The translations under genes were made by a program, and so were the position numbers. The notes beneath the pieces were generated by a model that made no database searches, was not told the origin of the DNA, and worked only from the letters and a program-made list of their open reading frames with translations. This document shows positions 7,007-15,440 of a stretch of 46,321 nucleotides of DNA, piece by piece. The stretch is taken from the NCBI GenBank assembly GCA_905202215.1, contig CAJKRG010000018.1:1-46321 (forward strand), written 5' to 3'. The stretch's first letter is position 1. The number at the start of each line of letters is the position of its first letter. The DNA is from an uncultured Porphyromonadaceae bacterium (GTDB lineage Bacteria > Bacteroidota > Bacteroidia > Bacteroidales > Muribaculaceae).

Positions 7007-9294
7007 AAAATCTTGAATTTAGCGAATTTCAACAATAATTTCCGCACCTCACCATCAGAGTCAAACCGCACGACAATGCGATGATCGGGGCTATCGGTAT
7101 CGATGGCCTTTATAACGCCTTCCTGGAAAACAGGATGGAAGATACGCATGCCTTCCGACAATTCTGCTGCCGTATGGTTATCACATCCCGGCACTTTGGC
7201 TTTAGGCGCTGGAACAGACTTGGATACCTCCTGAACCACCACACGGCGCTGTTGCGGAGCAACCGGCTCCTGCGGGCGGCTCGCAGAGCGCGGACGAGGC
7301 GCGTCGGCGCGTGCGGCACCGGCTATCGAGCGGATAAAACGACGGTCTATGTCGGCTATGAAACGCGACGGTAAACGATTGGCCGTCTGCCCGTTGACAG
7401 TGCGGCGCGCCGCATAGCTTATCATACAGAAACGGCGTGCACGAGTGATTGCCACATACATGAGACGCCGTTCTTCCTCGATCTCGGCATTTGTGCGGCA
7501 CATACCCGAAGGAAAAAGGTCTTCCTCCGCTCCGACAACGAATACACAGTCGAACTCAAGGCCCTTGGCAGAATGAATCGTCATAAGAGTAATGGAATCA
7601 TCGCCGGCTTCGGCAGTGTCCTGGTCTGTCAGTAGCGAGACCTCGGCAAGAAAATCGGCCATTCCGGTGCGTTCGCTCCCCTGCTCTACCGCCATCTTCG
7701 AAAAATTGTCGACGGCATTGAGAAGTTCGAGCAGGTTGTCGCGCTTGCTTATGGTCTCGGGCGTATTCTCGCTCATATACTCTTTGAGAATACCGGTGCC
7801 TTCATAGATTTTCTTGGCCAGATCGGAGGCATTGTTCACCTGCGCCTTGCGTACGAAAGATGAAATAAGGTCGGTGAATCCTTTGAGTTTGGCAAGAGTT
7901 CCCTTATTGACATTCACACCTGACGCTTCGGGATTGAGAAGCACGCGGTATATACTTGTACCCGTAGACACGGCGGCCGAAAGGAGCTTGGCGACAGTAG
8001 TTTCTCCTATTCCGCGCTTGGGGGTATTGATAATGCGCCGCAGGGCCTCGTCATCGTCGGGATTGACTGCAAGCCTGAAATAACTCACGGCATCTTTCAC
8101 CTCCTTGCGCTGATAGAAGGCCAGTCCGCCGAAAATACGGTATGCGAGATTGCGGTTCCGCAGTGCCTCCTCAAGCACGCGGCTCTGGGCATTGGTACGA
8201 TAAAGCACCGCTATCTCGCTGAGCGGACTTTTATAACGCATACGCACCTGAGCAATCCGCGCGGCCACGGCATAAGCTTCCTCATACTCATTATACGACT
8301 GGACAAGCTCGATAAGCTCGCCGTCGGCTTTGTTGGAGAATACATTCTTAGGAATCTGCTCGTGATTGGCCGAGATCAACGAGTTGGCCGCTCCGATGAT
8401 ATTTCGGGAGGAGCGATAGTTTTCCTCGAGCTTGAATGTACGCTGTTCCGGAAAGGTCTTTTTAAAATCGAGTATATTGCGGATATTGGCGCCACGGAAC
8501 GAATAAATGCTCTGCGCATCATCGCCGACGACACACAGCTGTTTCCTGGCGCCGCACAACTGCCGCACTATAAGATGCTGGGCGAAATTCGTGTCCTGAT
8601 ACTCGTCGACGAGCACATAGCTGAAATAATTGCTGAAATGCTCGAGTACATCGGGATTATCACGGAACAGAACATTGGTATAGTAAAGGAGATCGTCGAA
8701 ATCCATGGCTCCGGCAATACGGCAGCGGTCACGGTAGATTTTAAAAATCTCATGAATTCGTCCGCGTCCGGCATCAGCATCGCTACGCACAAGCGCCCGG
8801 TCGGCGGCATAGTCCTCAGGCGAATACAGCTGATTTTTTGCAAACGATATGGCTGCCGCGACCTGTCCGGGGCGATACATCTTGTCGTCGAGATGCAACT
8901 CGCAGATTATACTTTTTATGAGCGACTTCGAATCGGACGAGTCGTATATGGTGAAATTCGAGGTAAAACCGATACGCTCCGCATTCATGCGGAGAAAGCG
9001 CGAAAAAATGGAGTGGAATGTACCCATCCATAACCGCGAGGCCGTCTCCTCCCCGACAAGGGCACAGATACGTTCGCGCATCTCGCGGGCGGCTTTGTTT
9101 GTGAATGTAAGCGCAAGTATGCGGTTTGGAGAATGTCCGTTGGCCAGAAGGTGCACGATCTTGTATGTCAGCACACGTGTCTTGCCAGAACCGGCACCGG
9201 CTATGACAAGTTCTGGACCGCCGAGATACTCGACGGCCTCACGTTGCTGTGCGTTCAGTTGAGATAGATAGTCTTCTGCAACCATCGCGCTCAC
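7003..9294 (-). CDS. pcrA: PcrA/UvrD-type ATP-dependent DNA helicase
   Basis: The 763-residue superfamily 1A helicase shows the Walker A loop GAGSGKT at 33-39, the TFTNKAAREM motif Ia, VDEYQDTN (motif II), DDAQSIYSFRGA (motif III), TIHSAKGLEFD (motif V) and YVAITRA (motif VI). It unwinds DNA 3' to 5' in repair and in clearing protein roadblocks. The C-terminal 120 residues contain a basic linker and a final tudor-like segment with FDSDGEVRKLLLKFA, as in PcrA. The frame starts at a GTG that overlaps the TGA of the DUF4250 gene (GTGA); an ATG three codons later (9285) is the alternative. The gene is followed by nspC with a 4-base overlap. Confidence 0.96.
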   Translation of the reverse strand: MSAMVAEDYLSQLNAQQREAVEYLGGPELVIAGAGSGKTRVLTYKIVHLLANGHSPNRILALTFTNKAAREMRERICALVGEETASRLWMGTFHSIFSRFLRMNAERIGFTSNFTIYDSSDSKSLIKSIICELHLDDKMYRPGQVAAAISFAKNQLYSPEDYAADRALVRSDADAGRGRIHEIFKIYRDRCRIAGAMDFDDLLYYTNVLFRDNPDVLEHFSNYFSYVLVDEYQDTNFAQHLIVRQLCGARKQLCVVGDDAQSIYSFRGANIRNILDFKKTFPEQRTFKLEENYRSSRNIIGAANSLISANHEQIPKNVFSNKADGELIELVQSYNEYEEAYAVAARIAQVRMRYKSPLSEIAVLYRTNAQSRVLEEALRNRNLAYRIFGGLAFYQRKEVKDAVSYFRLAVNPDDDEALRRIINTPKRGIGETTVAKLLSAAVSTGTSIYRVLLNPEASGVNVNKGTLAKLKGFTDLISSFVRKAQVNNASDLAKKIYEGTGILKEYMSENTPETISKRDNLLELLNAVDNFSKMAVEQGSERTGMADFLAEVSLLTDQDTAEAGDDSITLMTIHSAKGLEFDCVFVVGAEEDLFPSGMCRTNAEIEEERRLMYVAITRARRFCMISYAARRTVNGQTANRLPSRFIADIDRRFIRSIAGAARADAPRPRSASRPQEPVAPQQRRVVVQEVSKSVPAPKAKVPGCDNHTAAELSEGMRIFHPVFQEGVIKAIDTDSPDHRIVVRFDSDGEVRKLLLKFAKFKIL

Positions 9295-9467
9295 CGGAAC
9301 TGGTTTATTTCAGGCATATAGTCGAATCCGGCAGCCGAAAGAGTCACCTCAAGCTCGGCTCGGTCTATATCCATATCGTCGCAAAGCGCATCGAGACTGC
9401 TGTAATCGTCGCGCAGACGAGTGTTTATATAGCTTAAAAGTATAAAAGGGTCCTTTGGTAAATCCAT
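9291..9467 (-). CDS. DUF4250 small protein
   Basis: The minus strand encodes a 58-residue protein beginning MDLPKDPFILLSYINTRLRD and ending in YMPEINQFR. The pattern LPKDPF-LLSY-NT-LRD-YSSLD-LC-D agrees with the DUF4250 family of short acidic proteins of unknown function. It lies 28 bases after the DMT transporter gene and its stop overlaps the GTG of pcrA, so it is an internal member of the operon and may be translationally coupled to the helicase. Biochemical role unknown. Confidence 0.88.
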   Translation of the reverse strand: MDLPKDPFILLSYINTRLRDDYSSLDALCDDMDIDRAELEVTLSAAGFDYMPEINQFR

Positions 9468-9495
9468 AGTCTACAAAAAAGCCACACGAACGCAA

Positions 9496-10425
9496 TCAGA
9501 CGTTGCGGGCAAGATATTTATTTATATTTTCGCCAAGCCACAGTCCGCCGATGATCAGAACGATACCCACGCAGCCAAGCAGTGTTATCTGTTCGCCGAG
9601 GACAACAGCCGATACAAGGAGAGTGATGATCGATTGCAGATACATGTAATTGTTCGCCTTGACCGCACCGACCTGACGCACAGTCAATGCCCAGAGAACA
9701 TATGCCGCGGTCGAGGCGCCAAGACCGAGGAAAAGAAGATTTCCATATACTTCCGGCCGCTGTATCGCCTCAAGAATATTGATAGTATCGCGCTCGAAAA
9801 TAAGAAAAGGGATGGCCGTAACAAGACCGTAGAAAAAGGTCTTGCGGGTAATAAACCATACGTCGTAACCGGCATTGAGACGCCTCAGCACCAGGGAATA
9901 AATGGCCCAGCTGAAGGCTGCTGCAAGTGAAAGAAAATCGCCGAGCGGCCTTACCTCAAGCGACGACGAACTGTTGAACACCACGCAGCCCACGCCCATG
10001 ATGGCAATCGCCGAACCGACCCAGGTGCCAATGCCGAGTTTCTCTGTCTTGTATACAAGGGCCACAAGCAATGCCGTGATAAGCGGTGACATGGAAGTCA
10101 GCAGCGATACATTTGTCGTAAGGGTATATTCGAGCGCGGTGTTTTCGGCTATAAAATAAAGCGAGCCGGCACAAAGACCGCACACTGCAAACAAAGCTTC
10201 GTCGCGCAGGCTTTGCGACAGAAGCTTGCGGTGATTCAGGCAAAGAACTATCAGATAAGCGAGAAGAAAACGGAGCACATAGATTTCGACCGGGCCGAGT
10301 CCGTTGTCAAGCAACACCTTCGACGATACGAAGGAATATCCCCACATTGACACCGTAATGATACCGGCAAGATGGCCTATTATAGTACCACCAAGCATTT
10401 TCGATCGGTTTTTTATACTCGACAT
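9496..10425 (-). CDS. DMT superfamily (EamA) transporter
   Basis: The 309-residue protein contains ten hydrophobic segments and two EamA repeats, each with the usual beginning and end: GIITVSMWGYSFVSSKVLL near the start and VSAVVLGEQITLLGCVGIVLI near the C-terminus. It belongs to the drug/metabolite exporter group of inner-membrane carriers; amino acids or metabolites are the typical cargo, but this one cannot be assigned. It is the first gene of the seven-gene minus-strand operon and has its own promoter just upstream. Confidence 0.92.
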   Translation of the reverse strand: MSSIKNRSKMLGGTIIGHLAGIITVSMWGYSFVSSKVLLDNGLGPVEIYVLRFLLAYLIVLCLNHRKLLSQSLRDEALFAVCGLCAGSLYFIAENTALEYTLTTNVSLLTSMSPLITALLVALVYKTEKLGIGTWVGSAIAIMGVGCVVFNSSSSLEVRPLGDFLSLAAAFSWAIYSLVLRRLNAGYDVWFITRKTFFYGLVTAIPFLIFERDTINILEAIQRPEVYGNLLFLGLGASTAAYVLWALTVRQVGAVKANNYMYLQSIITLLVSAVVLGEQITLLGCVGIVLIIGGLWLGENINKYLARNV

Positions 10426-10453
10426 ATGCTTTTGTTTTGCATTTTACTTTGTG

Positions 10454-10482
10454 CAAATTTAGCAATTTTTCGCCAATTGCAA
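10454..10482 (-). promoter_or_regulatory. Promoter of the DMT transporter / pcrA / radC operon
   Basis: On the minus strand TTG (10482-10480), 18 bases, then TAAATTTG (10461-10454) precede the ATG at 10425. It is the only recognisable promoter for the seven genes that follow. Confidence 0.65.
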
Positions 10483-10493
10483 CAGAACACACC

Positions 10494-10535
10494 TCCTAAA
10501 ATAAGACGTCCGACGGGCTACAAGCCTGTCGGACG
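10494..10535 (-). terminator. Intrinsic terminator after the TM2 gene
   Basis: A 13-base inverted repeat (10507-10519 and 10523-10535, one G-U pair) with a 3-base loop is followed on the minus strand by the T-rich tail TCTTATTTT. It lies 36 bases after the TM2 stop codon. Confidence 0.85.
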
Positions 10536-10570
10536 CCATTCATACGTTTCTTTTATTAGAGCTTCCCAGA

Positions 10571-10960
10571 TCAGAAGAGAGGGAACGAGGAGTTGGTGAT
10601 AACATATTTCTGACGGAAATTATCGTTGGTCATGCAGAGCATGAGTATACCCTGGATGAAGGTAACGATTTCCCACAGGCCGCAGGTAATTATAGTGAGG
10701 CCGATAGTGATAAGACCGGCACCGGTCTTGCCGAGATAGAAATACTGGATACCAAGACCGCCGAGGAATATCGCGAGAAGAGCGGCTACACCGCGGCTTT
10801 TGCCTTCGGGACCGCAATCGAAAAGATTGTTGGAGTTGTTGGATTCGTACATAGGTGGCGGAGTTTGATGATTTTCATTATGAGCGAAGCTATGGCCGCA
10901 GTTCGAACAGAACTGAGCATAATCTTCGTTATACTGTTTGCATACAGGACACTGCTTCAT
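10571..10960 (-). CDS. Zinc-ribbon and TM2-domain membrane protein
   Basis: The 129-residue protein has an N-terminal zinc ribbon with cysteines at 4, 7, 18 and 21 (CPVC and CSNC) and, after a polar linker with PPP and Asn-rich stretches, a TM2 domain at about 56-115. The TM2 part contains LAIFLGGLGIQYFYLG, a conserved turn between two membrane segments. TM2 proteins are widespread and mostly uncharacterised. It follows the GH76 gene after 15 bases and probably shares its transcript; a hairpin terminator follows. No link to mannan use is evident. Confidence 0.92.
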   Translation of the reverse strand: MKQCPVCKQYNEDYAQFCSNCGHSFAHNENHQTPPPMYESNNSNNLFDCGPEGKSRGVAALLAIFLGGLGIQYFYLGKTGAGLITIGLTIITCGLWEIVTFIQGILMLCMTNDNFRQKYVITNSSFPLF

Positions 10961-10975
10961 TGTAGAGATATGTTA

Positions 10976-12169
10976 TTATTGATTCTTAATACTATTTTCA
11001 GATAGAGCCTCGCCTCTGAGAACCGCGGCGCGGGCATAAAATTCGGGTATACAGGCTGCATCAAGCAACCATTTGGGTTGAAGCGACTCGTCGGTCTGGC
11101 CGCTCCAGTCGTGATAACAGAGACCGGCCTTGTCGCGACAGTGATCCCAGGCATAGTCCAGACCTTTCAGGACTTCATCAATGTACTTAGGATCGCCGGT
11201 CACATCATACAAATCATCATAGCCGCGGAAAAGGACAAGATAAAACCAGGGTAGATTCTCGGCATAAGGTATGCCTTCCGCATTATGACGCACAAATGTC
11301 TTATAGCTTCCTTCTGCAAGAAATTTGGCGTTGTCAAGGTATTTGTCCTCACCGGTATATCTGTACAGCCGCACGGCAGCCTGAAGTAAGGTACCTGTAT
11401 TATAGGTATAAAGGTCGGGAGAAACTGCCCCGGCCGTAGTGCTCCACGAATTCCATACAACACCATTCTCGGGATCTTTCAGATATTTGTCGATCCAATC
11501 GTAAAATTTGATACCGGTCTCGAGATAATACGGATCGCCCGTAGCCTCATACAGTTTAAGAGCCAGAACCATAGCCTTCCCGTTCGAACACGCCGGCTTC
11601 TGATCGCGCACACCTTCGAGCCATGAGACACCCCCGTCGAAATCCTCGCTCCAGCCGCTGAGAATGAATGTCATCACCTGCTTGGCTTTCTCAAGATAGC
11701 GTGGATTGCCGGTGACAGCATACGAATCGATATAATCGATACCGACAAGACCATTGTCATCATAATATCGGTCTACCTTGCCGAATTCCACAGGATATGC
11801 CTGGTAACCGAACGGCGTGCGTGAAGTATCATAATATTTTTCGACGGCCATCACCATCGAATCCACATATGGAATATATTTGTCCGGATCCAGTTGCGCC
11901 AGAGCCACCGCAGAAGAAAACACACCGCTCATCGGCCACAGATATGATACTTCCTGGGCCTGTCGTGTAGAGTCATTGAAATACGTCAGGTCGGGACGAT
12001 AGTTGTTCGGATAGTATTCCGAGAAAAGTCCGTGTTCAGGCACACGATACAGCTCCCAGACTTTCTGAAACATCTCTTCAGCCCGATCCTTATTGGGGGT
12101 CGGTTCCTTTTCATCGGAGCAGCATGCAGCACAGATTGCGAGAAAAATGAAAAAAAGCGATTTCTTCAT
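10976..12169 (-). CDS. GH76-family lipoprotein (probable alpha-1,6-mannanase)
   Basis: The 397-residue protein starts with a lipoprotein signal peptide; Cys16 in CAAC is the likely lipidated residue, followed by SDEKEP, an acidic stretch like the surface-export signal of Bacteroidota. The body is an (alpha/alpha) barrel rich in TGDPYYLE-type repeats. The GH76 hallmark pair of adjacent aspartates is present at Asp137-Asp138 in RYYDDNGLVG, and CSNGKAMVLALKLYEATGD is also typical. GH76 enzymes cut alpha-1,6-mannan backbones, as in fungal cell walls. No SusC/SusD pair or other mannan genes lie nearby, so it is not part of a visible utilisation locus. A -33/-7 promoter lies upstream. Confidence 0.86.
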   Translation of the reverse strand: MKKSLFFIFLAICAACCSDEKEPTPNKDRAEEMFQKVWELYRVPEHGLFSEYYPNNYRPDLTYFNDSTRQAQEVSYLWPMSGVFSSAVALAQLDPDKYIPYVDSMVMAVEKYYDTSRTPFGYQAYPVEFGKVDRYYDDNGLVGIDYIDSYAVTGNPRYLEKAKQVMTFILSGWSEDFDGGVSWLEGVRDQKPACSNGKAMVLALKLYEATGDPYYLETGIKFYDWIDKYLKDPENGVVWNSWSTTAGAVSPDLYTYNTGTLLQAAVRLYRYTGEDKYLDNAKFLAEGSYKTFVRHNAEGIPYAENLPWFYLVLFRGYDDLYDVTGDPKYIDEVLKGLDYAWDHCRDKAGLCYHDWSGQTDESLQPKWLLDAACIPEFYARAAVLRGEALSENSIKNQ

Positions 12170-12231
12170 ATCTATTGTTCATCAAACTTTGGTTCACGGG
12201 AATCTCAGAAATTCACCTAAACATTATGATG

Positions 12232-12262
12232 CAAAAATAAACTAAAATCGCTTAAAAAACAA
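12232..12262 (-). promoter_or_regulatory. Promoter of the GH76/TM2 transcription unit
   Basis: TTG (12262-12260), 20 bases, then TATTTTTG (12239-12232) on the minus strand; the ATG is at 12169. The -33 element lies 19 bases past the stop of the nitroreductase gene. Confidence 0.7.
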
Positions 12263-12280
12263 GTAATATATCCGTTCTTT

Positions 12281-13072
12281 TCAAATATTTATATATGAGA
12301 TAAGATACTTCCAGTTTTCATGCACGCCAGGAATTGTATCTTCCTTATGGAACAAACCATTCCGGCCATCGGCCTTCTCTGTAAGGTAGAAATGGCATAG
12401 CCCTATACCACAATCAAGAATCGATATAGGACTTTTAGGAACATAATAGAAATGAACCGCATTTCCCCTGACAAGAGCCCGCCATGGCTGCGAATTTTTC
12501 GATGACGGAGCAAGCCGCATCATCTCGAGAGACTCGCCGAAACGGCTATCGGGCAATAAAGGACTGCAGAAGTTATCGGCGAAGAACAATTCGCTGAATG
12601 GGTGCCGACTACGACTCCCCAAAGTCATTCTCGTGATCTTCTCCACCACTGTCTTTCTCGCCGGATAGCCCACAGGGCATACTATACGCAGCCGTTCATT
12701 TGCAGGCCAAGTCTGACCACTGTCGAAATCGGTCTCGCGGAATGTCGCCGCAATCCAGCATGTACCAAGTCCGAGACTACTCGCCTTCAGCACAATATGT
12801 TCAAAACAGAACCCGACAGAAAGTAGCGTTTTCTCATCATCAGCCATTCCGATAAGGAAGAAATCAGAAGCTCCTTTGATCATGCCATAAGTCGCAGGAC
12901 GATAACCGTCCTTTAAATCGAATCTTCTGAGTCGTATCGTGAAATCACCCTCGAACGGATCATCTATATTTCCCAAAGATTCAAGAAGTTCCTTGCGCAC
13001 AGAATCGCTGACATGCTCGCCGTTGAAACTGCGGACCGACCTGCGCTGCCTTATGATTTCTTTTATATCCAT
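12281..13072 (-). CDS. Nitroreductase family protein (TM1586-like)
   Basis: The 263-residue protein begins with the nitroreductase signature IIRQRRSVRSFNGEHVSD and has the two-half layout of the TM1586-like group: an N-terminal FMN-binding part and a second part with the repeat motif MMRLAPSSKNSQPWRALVRG. It probably binds FMN and uses NAD(P)H; the substrate is unknown. It is the last gene of the sppA-lpxK-pnp-thiL-SMR series, 22 bases after the SMR exporter gene. A second, shorter nitroreductase lies elsewhere in the window. Confidence 0.87.
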   Translation of the reverse strand: MDIKEIIRQRRSVRSFNGEHVSDSVRKELLESLGNIDDPFEGDFTIRLRRFDLKDGYRPATYGMIKGASDFFLIGMADDEKTLLSVGFCFEHIVLKASSLGLGTCWIAATFRETDFDSGQTWPANERLRIVCPVGYPARKTVVEKITRMTLGSRSRHPFSELFFADNFCSPLLPDSRFGESLEMMRLAPSSKNSQPWRALVRGNAVHFYYVPKSPISILDCGIGLCHFYLTEKADGRNGLFHKEDTIPGVHENWKYLISYINI

Positions 13073-13094
13073 ATGTGATGCGAAACCTTTCTGC

Positions 13095-13415
13095 TCAGAC
13101 TATTTTAAGCCCTATGATAGATACGATAAGTGTACTTATGAAGAAAATCCTCCAGAAATTGGTCGGTTCGTTGAAAAAGAATATACCGACAAGAACAGCC
13201 CCGACAGCCCCTATTCCGGTCCATACCGGATATACGGTGCCGATGGGCAAAGTTCTCGCTGCCTTGGCCATAAGAAACATGCTGAGAGCAAGAGCGGTCA
13301 GGAAGCCGCTCCACCACAAGACCGCCTCGGTACCCGCGGCGGTCTTGGTCTTGCCGAGACAGAAGGTGAAAGCTACTTCCATAAGACCGGCTATGATGAG
13401 ATATATCCAGCTCAT
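13095..13415 (-). CDS. SMR family small multidrug/guanidinium exporter
   Basis: The 106-residue protein has four membrane helices and the SMR core: the essential glutamate at position 13 (GLMEVAF), the LPIGTVYPVWTGIGAVGAVLVG helix 3 motif, and a FFNEP turn. SMR proteins work as antiparallel dimers and export guanidinium or quaternary ammonium compounds against protons. The single-gene arrangement and motif fit the Gdx/SugE or QacE branch; the exact branch was not resolved. It sits 24 bases after thiL. Confidence 0.9.
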   Translation of the reverse strand: MSWIYLIIAGLMEVAFTFCLGKTKTAAGTEAVLWWSGFLTALALSMFLMAKAARTLPIGTVYPVWTGIGAVGAVLVGIFFFNEPTNFWRIFFISTLIVSIIGLKIV

Positions 13416-13439
13416 GCCTTATCCGGATCGATATCCTTA

Positions 13440-14468
13440 CTACTGTTTTTCGGCCAAAGGATTCCACCCTTGCGCTTTCAGAGCGATCTCACCTCCGTCG
13501 CGCGTGATGAGAGCGGAACCAAGTTCTGGTTTTGTAACATAACCGATTATCTTCACGCCCTCCATCTTGCTCACCTTATCGTGATCAGTCAGAGGAACCG
13601 TAAAAAGGAGTTCGTAGTCCTCGCCTCCGTTAAGGGCTGCTGTCACGAGATTCATATTCAGCTCTTCGGCCATCACTGCCGTCTGATAATCGATAGGGAT
13701 ACGGTCTTCGTATACGCGGCAGCCGACCTTCGAAGCCTTGCATATATGAAGCAGTTCGGACGAAAGACCGTCGCTCACATCCATCATCGATGTGGGCTTC
13801 ACACCTTCCCTGGCGAGCGCCTCGACTATGTCCTTGCGGGCCTCCGGCTTGAGCTGACGCTCCACAAGATATTCCTTACCGGCAAAATCGGGTACAAAAT
13901 CTTTCTGGCCGACAGAAACGGCCTTCTCTCGTTCCAGAAGCTGAAGGCCCATATAGGCGGCGCCGAGATCTCCGCTCACACATATCAGATCGGTATCATG
14001 CGCCCCGTCGCGGCCTACACCCATACCCTCGCCGACCTCACCTATACAGGTTATGGAAATGACAAGACCCTGATGCGATGCCGAGGTATCACCTCCGACA
14101 ATATCCACTCCATAGACCTCGCAGGCATGGTGGATACCGTCATAAAGTTCTTCGATATGTTCTACGGCGAAACGACGCGATATGCCGAGTGATACCGTAA
14201 TCTGCTTCGGACGACCGTTCATCGCATATATATCGGAGAAATTTACCACCGCAGCCTTATAGCCAAGATGTTTGAGCGGAACATATGTCAGGTCGAAATG
14301 AACATTCTCAAGCAGAAGATCAGTAGTGACAAGAACGTCGCTTCCGGCTGGATAATGTAGAATGGCGCAATCGTCGCCGACAGCCTTGCGGGTGCTGTCG
14401 TTTATATTCCTGAGTCCTTCGGTAAGATGGTCTATGAGACCGAACTCACCAAGTTCGGATATTTCCAT
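13440..14468 (-). CDS. thiL: Thiamine-monophosphate kinase
   Basis: The 342-residue protein carries the PurM/ThiL ATP-grasp-like layout: ELGEFGLIDHLTEGL, GDDCAIL, the metal-binding TTDLLLENVHFD, NFSDIYAMNGRPKQITVSLGI and DIVGGDTSAS, and later the MMDVSDGLSSEL motif. It phosphorylates thiamine monophosphate to thiamine diphosphate using ATP. Other thiamine genes are absent from the window; here it is placed in an operon with nucleoside and lipid A genes. A long inverted repeat separates it from the PNP gene. Confidence 0.95.
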   Translation of the reverse strand: MEISELGEFGLIDHLTEGLRNINDSTRKAVGDDCAILHYPAGSDVLVTTDLLLENVHFDLTYVPLKHLGYKAAVVNFSDIYAMNGRPKQITVSLGISRRFAVEHIEELYDGIHHACEVYGVDIVGGDTSASHQGLVISITCIGEVGEGMGVGRDGAHDTDLICVSGDLGAAYMGLQLLEREKAVSVGQKDFVPDFAGKEYLVERQLKPEARKDIVEALAREGVKPTSMMDVSDGLSSELLHICKASKVGCRVYEDRIPIDYQTAVMAEELNMNLVTAALNGGEDYELLFTVPLTDHDKVSKMEGVKIIGYVTKPELGSALITRDGGEIALKAQGWNPLAEKQ

Positions 14469-14499
14469 ATTTTAGAGAGTAAAAAAGTTGAAAGAGTCA

Positions 14500-14546
14500 A
14501 AAAGTCAAGATAACAGTACCGTGACAGTACTCTTATCTTAACTTTT
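14500..14546. repeat. 20-base inverted repeat between PNP and thiL
   Basis: Arms 14500-14519 and 14527-14546 match in 18 of 20 positions and flank a 7-base loop. The surrounding bases (AGTTGAAA and TTTTCAACT) add further weak symmetry. It lies downstream of pnp in the transcription direction and could be a terminator, an attenuator or an RNA-stability element; there is no clean T-run on the minus strand directly after it. Confidence 0.7.
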
Positions 14547-14572
14547 CAACTATAAACTTAACTTATACAAAA

Positions 14573-15385
14573 TCAGCAGCGGACAACCATTTCCTTCATC
14601 AGCGATTCCACAGTCGGCTGAGCCATGATGGCGGCTTTCTGCACTTCTTCGTGAGAGGGCACTTCGGTTATATCCTTGCCGCCGAGATCGGTGATGACCG
14701 ATATGCCGAATACACGCATGTCGGCATGACGGGCTACGATAACCTCGGGCACGGTAGACATGCCGACGGCATCACCGCCGATAACGCGGAAGTATTCATA
14801 TTCTGCCGGAGTCTCGAATGTCGGGCCTGTGGTGCCGACATAGACACCGTGCATGAGGCGGATCTCCTTTTCAGCGGCGATTTTGTCGGCCAGAGCGATA
14901 AGTTCCTTGCTGTAAGGCTCGGTCATTGCAGGGAAACGCGGGCCGAGTTCCTCGTAGTTCTTGCCGCGGAGAGGATTTTCGGGGAAAAGGTTGATATGGT
15001 CGGTGATCACCATCACATCACCTACCTTGAATTCCTTGTTCATACCACCGGCAGCATTGGAGACAAACAGCGTCTCAACGCCCAGAGCCTTGAAGACGCG
15101 CACAGGGAAAGTGACAGTCTTCATGTCATAGCCCTCGTAGTAGTGGAAACGTCCCTGCATTGCCATTACAGGACGACCGCCCATGGTGCCGAAGATAAGG
15201 TTGCCGCTATGGCCCTGCACGGTAGACACGGGGAAGTTGGGTATTTCCGAATAAGGAATATAGATCTTGTTGTCGATATGGTCTACAAGATTACCGAGAC
15301 CTGTGCCGAGAATTACGGCTATTTTAGGCATTTCGCCTACGCGACCGCGCAGATAGTCGGCGGTCTGTTTGATTTTTTCAAGCAT
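14573..15385 (-). CDS. Purine-nucleoside phosphorylase
   Basis: The 270-residue protein is a class I trimeric PNP: ILGTGLGNL near residue 24, QGHSGNL, QGRFHYYEGY at about 76-85, VSNAAGGMN, and FETPAEYEYFRVIGGDAVGMSTVPE with the glutamate and Met-Ser of the base/ribose site. It cleaves purine nucleosides with phosphate, giving ribose 1-phosphate and a free base for salvage. It follows lpxK after 55 bases and precedes thiL, from which the inverted repeat separates it. Confidence 0.95.
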   Translation of the reverse strand: MLEKIKQTADYLRGRVGEMPKIAVILGTGLGNLVDHIDNKIYIPYSEIPNFPVSTVQGHSGNLIFGTMGGRPVMAMQGRFHYYEGYDMKTVTFPVRVFKALGVETLFVSNAAGGMNKEFKVGDVMVITDHINLFPENPLRGKNYEELGPRFPAMTEPYSKELIALADKIAAEKEIRLMHGVYVGTTGPTFETPAEYEYFRVIGGDAVGMSTVPEVIVARHADMRVFGISVITDLGGKDITEVPSHEEVQKAAIMAQPTVESLMKEMVVRC

Positions 15386-15440
15386 TGCGTTTCGGTGTTA
15401 GTATGTTAAGACAACGTCCGCGCCCCTGCTGATGTTCAGA

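Noticed and set aside
12939..14192. 417-codon open frame on the plus strand opposite nitroreductase, SMR and thiL
   Set aside because: It lies antisense to three well-supported genes and its translation has no family-like pattern; codon bias of the real genes opens the opposite frame.
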